A stretch of 9,934 bases of DNA from UBA2160 sp964588665 (GTDB lineage Bacteria > Chloroflexota > Dehalococcoidia > Lucifugimonadales > UBA1123). The DNA lies in contig CAZPQQ010000102.1 in assembly GCA_964588665.1 (NCBI GenBank), positions 1-9,934 on the forward strand, read 5' to 3'. Positions 5,939 through 9,934 of the stretch are shown here, one piece after another. Each line of letters starts with the position of its first letter. The stretch's first letter is position 1. The position numbers and the translations under genes were made by a program. The notes beneath the pieces are model-generated. The model saw nothing but the letters and a program-made list of their open reading frames with translations, searched no databases and was not told the origin of the DNA.

Positions 5939-7558
5939 TTACCCCAGCGCAGTCCACTTCGCGTAAAGGTCTTCGAGCTGGGCTGTCACGCGGTCTAGCT
6001 GGCGTTTGGCGCGGCGGCCGGCGCGATGGTCGCGGGACGAGAAGGCCTTGGCCAAGCCTTCTTCGAGGTCGAGCTTCTCTTGCTCGGCGGCGCGGATGCG
6101 GGACTCCAGGTCGGCGGTGGCCTTGCGCTGTTCGGCGCGCTGTATGCGGTCCGGCTCTCGGCGGATTCGGCGCTGCGATACGCGGCCGACGACGTCGACC
6201 GTCGAGCGACCTCTGGCTCGCCAGAACTCGGTGAAGTTGCCGGGGTACGACACCAGCCGCTTGTCCTGGACCTCGACGACGCGGTCGACGACCTTGTCTA
6301 GGAAGTAGCGATCGTGGGACACGACCAGCAGCGTGCCTGGGAAGTCTTCCAGCGCTTCTTCGACGGCCTCGCGTGACGGTATGTCGAGGTGGTTTGTCGG
6401 CTCGTCCAAGATCAGGAAGTTGGGTTTCGTGGCCATCAACTTCGCGAGCTGAAGCCGGTTCCGTTCGCCGCCTGACAGGTCGCCGACGCGCTTTTGCATG
6501 TCCTCGTGCTCGAACCGGAACCGGCTCAGCAGCGCGAATGCGACCTGGTTCGACATCGGCGCGACGGAGCGGACCTCCATCACGACGGTGCTGTCGTCGT
6601 CGAGCACCTTCTGATGCTGCGCCGAGTAGCCTAGCTCCATGCTGGGGCCGATGCGGATGTGCTCGTCTTCCCAGTCGCCGTTCTCCACGATGTCGCGCAA
6701 GAGCGTGGTCTTGCCGCTGCCGTTGGCGCCGACGAGGGCCACCGACTCTCCGCCCGCGACGTCCATGTCGGCGTTCTCGAAGAGGGTCAGGTCGTCGAAG
6801 CTTCGGGCGTAGCCACGAACCTGGAGTGCGATGTTCGCTCGCGGTGCTTGCGCTTCGAACTCGGCGCTGATCCCCGAGTCGGCGAGCACCGGCTTTTCGA
6901 CCGCCTGACGCTTTTCACGCTCCAGTTGCGATTTCCTTGCTCGGAGCCGCTTTCCCCAGGCTGCGTCGTCGTAGACCCGGGCGTATTGCTCGAACCGCTT
7001 GACCAGCGCCTCCAGTCTCGCCAGCCGCTTCTGATTCGCGAGGTAGTCCGCCTGCTGCGCTAGCAACTGCCGGAGCTTGGTCCCCTGATGCGCCGAGTAG
7101 TTGCCTTCGTATGCGGTCACCATGCCGTCTTCGAGCTCGAGGATGCCGCCGACGACCCTGTCGAGCAGGTAGCGGTTGTGGGAGACCATCAAGACAGCGC
7201 CCTTGAACCGGACCAGGAAGTCTTCCAGCCAGGCGACGCCGAGGTAGTCGAGGTGGTTTGCGGGCTCGTCCAAGATCAGCAGATCGGGTTGGGCGAGCAG
7301 AGCTCGGGCCAGCGCCAGCGCGTTCGTCTCGCCGCCCGACATCGAGCCGACGATCTGGTCCGCCTTGCCCGGGAGGCCCATGGTGTCGAGCATCGACCGA
7401 GCTCGCTGCGGGAACAGGTCGCCTTCGACGTGGTCGTAGTCGTCGCGCGCCTTCTGGTACGCTCGGAGGGCGGCCGACATCCCTCGCTCCGGCGCGTCTT
7501 CGAGGCGTTGCTCCTGATCACGCAGCGTCTGGGCGATGACGTTGTACTCGGACAGCAA
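5939..7558 (-). CDS. ABC-F family ATPase, main part (second part of split gene)
   Basis: This frame holds the rest of NBD1 and all of NBD2 of a soluble ABC-F protein, a family that acts on ribosomes in translation or antibiotic protection and has no membrane segments. NBD1 shows signature MSGGETNALALARALL and Walker B LLILDEPANHLD. A charged helical linker (LARLEALVKRFEQYARVYDD and beyond) follows. NBD2 has Walker A GANGSGKTTLL, signature LSGGERNRLQLAKLM, Walker B FLILDEPTNHLD and the VVSHDRYFLDKV switch region. A C-terminal charged helix follows, ending YAKWTALG. The nominal first codon is a TTG inside a domain, with no ribosome binding site, and Walker A of NBD1 is encoded in another frame upstream. 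With that part the protein would be about 626 residues, normal for ABC-F. Which ABC-F subfamily it belongs to is not decided here. Confidence 0.9.
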   Translation of the reverse strand: MLSEYNVIAQTLRDQEQRLEDAPERGMSAALRAYQKARDDYDHVEGDLFPQRARSMLDTMGLPGKADQIVGSMSGGETNALALARALLAQPDLLILDEPANHLDYLGVAWLEDFLVRFKGAVLMVSHNRYLLDRVVGGILELEDGMVTAYEGNYSAHQGTKLRQLLAQQADYLANQKRLARLEALVKRFEQYARVYDDAAWGKRLRARKSQLEREKRQAVEKPVLADSGISAEFEAQAPRANIALQVRGYARSFDDLTLFENADMDVAGGESVALVGANGSGKTTLLRDIVENGDWEDEHIRIGPSMELGYSAQHQKVLDDDSTVVMEVRSVAPMSNQVAFALLSRFRFEHEDMQKRVGDLSGGERNRLQLAKLMATKPNFLILDEPTNHLDIPSREAVEEALEDFPGTLLVVSHDRYFLDKVVDRVVEVQDKRLVSYPGNFTEFWRARGRSTVDVVGRVSQRRIRREPDRIQRAEQRKATADLESRIRAAEQEKLDLEEGLAKAFSSRDHRAGRRAKRQLDRVTAQLEDLYAKWTALG

Positions 7559-7815
7559 AAACCGAGCGCGGTGTCGCCGGCGTCGTGTTCGACGAATTGA
7601 GGGACGTAGCCGACGCGAACTGCGTCAGGGATGACGACTTGCCCTGCAGAATGCTCCTGCTGGCCCACCAATATCCTGAGCACGGTGGTCTTGCCGGAGC
7701 CGTTTGCCCCGATCGGGCCGAGCTTTTGTCCCTCGGAGATCCGGAACGTGACGCCCTGCAGCACGGTTTCCGCGCCATAGTAGCTGGATACGTTTTGAAG
7801 GGATGCTGCCAACAC
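7276..7815 (-). CDS. ABC-F family ATPase, N-terminal part (first part of split gene)
   Basis: The start is GTG at 7815 (LAASLQNVSSYYGAETVLQG), with AGGAG nine bases upstream (7829-7825). Residues 1-86 are the beginning of NBD1, with Walker A GANGSGKTTVLRIL at about 36-49 and a Q-loop region VGYVPQFVEH. At GGT TTT TGC (around 7558) the protein-like sequence leaves this frame. The frame stays open to 7276 but is Arg/Ser/Thr-rich shadow sequence after residue 86. Sliding back one base in the T5 run gives GF LLSEYNVIAQ, which joins NBD1 without a gap. The region upstream of the GTG, open to 7941, has no protein character. Confidence 0.8.
   Translation of the reverse strand: MLAASLQNVSSYYGAETVLQGVTFRISEGQKLGPIGANGSGKTTVLRILVGQQEHSAGQVVIPDAVRVGYVPQFVEHDAGDTALGFCCPSTTSSPRRCVIRSNASKTRRSEGCRPPSERTRRRATTTTTSKATCSRSELGRCSTPWASRARRTRSSARCRAARRTRWRWPELCSPNPIC
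7557..7561 (-). other. T5 homopolymer where the ABC-F frame changes by -1
   Basis: The minus strand reads GGT TTT TGC TGT in the first frame and GGT TTT (T)TG CTG TCC in the second. One more T would make a continuous gene. The TTT codon can slip by itself, but this is not a full X_XXY_YYZ heptamer, so a one-base deletion or a sequencing error is the leading explanation. Confidence 0.6.
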
Positions 7816-8064
7816 GGCGAGTGTCTCCTTTTCGCGTGTCGACCTGTTTCCCGGAAATCCGAACCGCGCCTGGGGAAAAGAAAAACCGAGGCAGTCCGCG
7901 GCTCGCGTGTGCGGTTCGCAGGCGGGCCACCGGCAGGACATAGGGAACGGGATCGACTACGCAGATCGTTTACGCGCCCGTCGCAATCCGCGACGACGCG
8001 TCTGAATCCAACAGCGTTGATGCTTGTCCCGTGTCCCTACTTCACTGGCTGCTCCGGTGTCGGG
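7816..8064. other. Intergenic region between divergent ABC-F and kinase-fragment ORFs
   Basis: About 250 bases without a supported gene. Apart from the ABC-F ribosome binding site (7825-7829), I see no convincing promoter for ABC-F, no RNA gene and no clear repeat. Open frames here have no protein character. Confidence 0.4.
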
Positions 8065-8105
8065 TTGCCCGTTCGATACCGACAAAGTATAAGATGATCG
8101 GGAGG
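8065..8105 (+). promoter_or_regulatory. Promoter and ribosome binding site of the kinase-fragment ORF
   Basis: TTGCCC (8065-8070), a 17-bp spacer and TATAAG (8088-8093) make a good vegetative promoter. It is followed by GGGAGG (8100-8105) nine bases before the ATG at 8115. The predicted transcript start would fall almost at the ribosome binding site, which is tight, so one of the two signals may be fortuitous. Confidence 0.5.
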
Positions 8106-8114
8106 TCCGACGCA

Positions 8115-8426
8115 ATGGAACATCGCGACCACATCCTCATAGTCGAAGACACCGGGATAGGCATCCCCGACGATGATCTGCCGCGCCTGTTCGAGCGTTT
8201 CCACCGGGGACGTAACGCGGCGTCCCATCCGGGCAGCGGTCTCGGCCTCGCAATCGTCCTGGCCGTCGTCGAAGCTCACGGCGGCGACGTGGCGGTCGAA
8301 AAACGGAGCGTCGGCGCCCGTTTCACCGTGAGTCTGCCGCGAACGAACAGGGCTGAACTAGGCGCAGTTAAGACGAGGAATGGGTGCACAAGGGATACGG
8401 AGAGCACGGCCTCGGCTCGATGCTAG
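8115..8426 (+). CDS. Short ORF with only the C-terminal half of a histidine-kinase ATPase domain
   Basis: The start is the ATG at 8115 (MEHRDHILIVEDTGIG), supported by GGGAGG nine bases upstream. The 103-residue product shows the G1 box (EDTGIGIP), F box (LPRLFERFHRG), G2 box (GSGLGLAIVLAVVEAHGG) and the closing strand (VGARFTVSLPR). It has no N box, no phosphoacceptor helix and no membrane segment. The last 28 or so residues after SLPR have no kinase character and are probably run-on. Standing alone it could not phosphorylate itself and probably could not hold ATP normally. It is most likely the 3' remnant of a deleted kinase gene. The apparent promoter and ribosome binding site leave open a small expressed protein, for example one that interacts with a kinase. 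It converges on the small gene at 8737-8453. Confidence 0.6.
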   Translation: MEHRDHILIVEDTGIGIPDDDLPRLFERFHRGRNAASHPGSGLGLAIVLAVVEAHGGDVAVEKRSVGARFTVSLPRTNRAELGAVKTRNGCTRDTESTASARC

Positions 8427-8452
8427 TTGGCGCGGCGAATGCCGGGCCCGAT

Positions 8453-8737
8453 CTACTCTTGGCCGTTGAGGGGAACGTAACGATCGATGTTGATCGCTCG
8501 GTCGCCGCGGGTGTATCGCACCTTCAGCATATCGCCGACCTCAAGCATGCCGAAAGTCGCTTCGTCGACCTCGATCCTGGCCGACGCGACATGGAAGTAG
8601 CACGTGCCATCCGGGCTTGTTTCCTTGGAGTTGAGCGCGCCTTGGACCACGTTATACGGAGGTAGGGCGTCCGTGAGCGACGTCACGATGGACTCCAACC
8701 TGCGAGAAACCGTTTTGACCAAGGCATATACCCCCAT
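8453..8737 (-). CDS. Small hypothetical protein, 94 residues
   Basis: The start is the ATG at 8737 (MGVYALVKTVSRRLES), with a near-perfect ribosome binding site AAAGGAGGT eight bases upstream, the strongest in the window. I do not recognise the family. The N-terminal third looks helical. Residues 45-94 look like a small beta fold (CYFHVASARIEVDEATFGML, then EVGDMLKVRYTRGDRAINID). Its pattern of a G-D turn followed by a V-R-Y-T strand resembles short beta-barrel domains in hypothetical proteins, a weak likeness only. There is no signal peptide or membrane helix. It is transcribed toward the kinase fragment and diverges from the regulator at 9044. Confidence 0.75.
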   Translation of the reverse strand: MGVYALVKTVSRRLESIVTSLTDALPPYNVVQGALNSKETSPDGTCYFHVASARIEVDEATFGMLEVGDMLKVRYTRGDRAINIDRYVPLNGQE

Positions 8738-8781
8738 TGACCGCTACCTCCTTTCAGAGAGAGAGCGTTGGCGCCGGGGCA

Positions 8782-8812
8782 ATCATAACTCATGGTAGCA
8801 TGGTGGGTACAA
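8782..8812 (-). promoter_or_regulatory. Candidate promoter of the small hypothetical protein
   Basis: On the minus strand TTGTAC (8812-8807) and TATGAT (8787-8782) are separated by 19 bp, longer than the ideal 17. This would give a leader of about 38 bases carrying AAAGGAGGT. The -10 is good but the spacing is not. Confidence 0.3.
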
Positions 8813-9028
8813 CGGAGCGGACGGTCAAGAAACGTCACTTTTGTCCGCCAAGGAGATCGGACCGTTGGTCGCTGCGTATTGAACGGCGGATGCAGGCGTC
8901 GCTCGAGATCAACCGGCGCCGCGTCCTGACACCATCGTTTGGTATGCTGGGCGTCGTTCCGATCTCACAACACGGAGCAGCCGCACGCTTACGTTTCGGT
9001 CCCGGCGGATTGGTTGATCTAGTGATTT

Positions 9029-9033
9029 GGAGG
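9029..9033 (+). promoter_or_regulatory. Ribosome binding site of the atypical regulator
   Basis: GGAGG lies ten bases before the ATG at 9044. An internal TTG at 9089 (LKVLFAS) would start closer to the receiver fold but has a poorer site. Confidence 0.45.
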
Positions 9034-9043
9034 CGCTCTACGG

Positions 9044-9787
9044 ATGCGCCAAAGTTTTGCATGGCTGCACGTCACGGAGCCCGGCTGTTTGAAGGTACTT
9101 TTCGCCTCCCGCGATCATGGGAACATAACCGAGCTGGAGTTGGCGCTACGATTGCGTTGGCCCGATGCCGCCTCGTCGGTGGTGTCGGACGGACGGCGGT
9201 TGATCGACGCGCTGGCCTGCGAGCCCGAGATGGTGTTCGTGTCGGGCGATCTGCCCGATATGGGATTAATGGATATCCTAAAGATCGTTCGGGATGTCAC
9301 CGACGTGCCGTTGATCGTCGCTGATGAGCGAGGAGATGAGTCAACTGTCGTCAAAGCGTTGCAACTCGGCGCCGACGAGTACATCCGCATGCCTCGCAGC
9401 ATGATGGAGATCACCGCGCGGGCCATGGCGCTGATGCGGCGCGCCGGCAACAGCAACCCCCGACCGGACGACACCCAGATCCGATGCGGCGACCTGCTCA
9501 TCAACCCTTCGGAGCGCGCGGTCTACCTGGGCGCCGCCCGACTCGAATTGACTCCCACGGAGTTCCGGTTGCTCCACCTGTTCGCCAAGAACCGCTACGT
9601 CACGCTCTCGCAGGGGTTTATCCAGCGAGTCGTCTGGGAGGGGGAACAAGATGGCGCGGAGGGCCTGAAGAAGTACATCCAGCGCCTTCGCAACAAGCTG
9701 GGTGACGACGCGCGCGACCCGGTCTGGATTCGGACCGTCCGCGGCGTCGGGTACCGTCTCACTGCCCCGGCTTCCGTCGCCGCCTGA
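9044..9787 (+). CDS. OmpR-family regulator with a degenerate (phosphorylation-dead) receiver
   Basis: A 247-residue transcription regulator. About residues 17-133 follow the receiver fold, but every active-site residue differs when aligned to PhoB. The acidic pair is S22/R23 (VLFASRD), the phosphoacceptor position is S67 (VFVSGDLPDMG), the conserved Thr is D94 (PLIVADERGD) and the conserved Lys is M116 (ADEYIRMPRS). Residues 148-240 are an intact winged-helix domain (LELTPTEFRLLHLF, YIQRLRNKLGD, WIRTVRGVGYRLT). It should bind DNA as a dimer without phosphoryl control, perhaps governed by abundance, a ligand or a partner. The ATG at 9044 gives about 16 residues before the receiver; a TTG at 9089 is an alternative start. 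The gene is intact and ends in TGA. No complete kinase accompanies it, only the ATPase fragment at 8115-8426, which fits a kinase-independent regulator. Confidence 0.88.
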   Translation: MRQSFAWLHVTEPGCLKVLFASRDHGNITELELALRLRWPDAASSVVSDGRRLIDALACEPEMVFVSGDLPDMGLMDILKIVRDVTDVPLIVADERGDESTVVKALQLGADEYIRMPRSMMEITARAMALMRRAGNSNPRPDDTQIRCGDLLINPSERAVYLGAARLELTPTEFRLLHLFAKNRYVTLSQGFIQRVVWEGEQDGAEGLKKYIQRLRNKLGDDARDPVWIRTVRGVGYRLTAPASVAA

Positions 9788-9814
9788 GCCTGGCCGCTTC
9801 GAGCGAGTGGTTTC

Positions 9815-9841
9815 GCCTCTCGACAGCGTGTGCCGAGAGGC
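9815..9841 (+). terminator. Hairpin 1 downstream of the atypical regulator
   Basis: GCCTCTCG (9815-9822) pairs perfectly with CGAGAGGC (9834-9841) around an 11-base loop, starting 28 bases after the stop codon. There is no U-tract after it, so it is a transcript-end or stability hairpin rather than a textbook intrinsic terminator. Confidence 0.45.
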
Positions 9842-9844
9842 TTC

Positions 9845-9862
9845 GCGTAACTGGCGTTACGC
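9845..9862 (+). terminator. Hairpin 2 downstream of the atypical regulator
   Basis: GCGTAAC (9845-9851) pairs with GTTACGC (9856-9862) around a TGGC loop, three bases after hairpin 1. The following CTCTTCGCTCTT is only mildly T-rich. The GAGGC ending hairpin 1 could instead pair with GCCTC at 9861-9865. Confidence 0.45.
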
Positions 9863-9885
9863 CTCTTCGCTCTTGATCATCTCCA

Positions 9886-9919
9886 CTGTAGACCGTCAGC
9901 GAAAGTGGGACACATTTGG
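9886..9919. mobile_element. Right terminal inverted repeat (putative IS end)
   Basis: An exact 34-base inverted copy of 1-34, beginning CTGTAGACCGTCAGCG. The remaining 15 bases (9920-9934) presumably continue into the same element. No transposase sequence is visible inside the window. The insertion lies 23 bases beyond hairpin 2, so the regulator gene is not damaged. Confidence 0.7.
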
Positions 9920-9934
9920 GCCTGAAATTAACAG

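Noticed and set aside
8738..9043. Plus-strand open frame 8737-9324 as a gene
   Set aside because: It overlaps the intact regulator in another frame, is rich in Arg/Gly as expected of a shadow frame, and has no start signal. I see no other gene or clear repeat in 8813-9028.

Overview
The window looks like a high-GC bacterial segment, most plausibly Chloroflexota of the Dehalococcoidia/SAR202 type. The hints are long TPTPVP-type linkers in a secreted lipoprotein, many OmpR-family regulators, and short intergenic repeats. This taxonomic reading is inference. The two ends carry the same 34-bp sequence in opposite orientations (1-34 and 9886-9919), starting TGTAGACC when read outward. This looks like the tip of a multicopy insertion sequence on each side, so the window may be a whole contig that stopped at repeats, or a region bracketed by inverted IS copies.

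Layout: 29-3330 (minus strand) encodes a very large surface lipoprotein now split in two. Its order is lipobox, InlB-like repeat, Pro/Thr linker, PKD, three Ig-like (Big) domains, L-type lectin, PKD, two Big domains, and a kelch start that is cut by the left IS end. The split is a -1 frame change exactly at C_CCC_CCA (1735-1729), between the third Big domain and the lectin. Just upstream of the lipoprotein are four ACCTTA-type repeats at an exact 11-bp period (3376-3414), the geometry bound by PhoB/OmpR-type regulators. Upstream again, on the same strand, are an OmpR-family response regulator (5038-4253) and a one-helix histidine kinase (4236-3412). Both are interrupted in frame: two TGA in the regulator, one TGA and one TAG in the kinase. 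All four could have arisen by C-to-T change in the coding strand.

The right half has dUTPase (dut, 5431-5886, plus strand), flanked by arrays of a 9-bp repeat (GGGACnnAA). A convergent ABC-F ATPase (7815-5939, minus strand) is split by a -1 frame change in a T5 run. Then come a short free-standing ORF holding only the C-terminal half of a kinase ATPase domain (8115-8426), a small unknown protein (8737-8453, minus strand), and an OmpR-family regulator (9044-9787). The receiver of that last regulator has lost all the phosphorylation residues.

The natural reading is a regulator-kinase pair sitting beside its target, a large lectin/kelch surface adhesin, in a region that is decaying or being rearranged by IS elements. 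Recoding or slippage is the more exciting alternative for the interrupted genes. Sequencing error is the dull alternative, mainly for the two homopolymer frame changes. Of the larger genes only dut and the last regulator read cleanly from start to stop.
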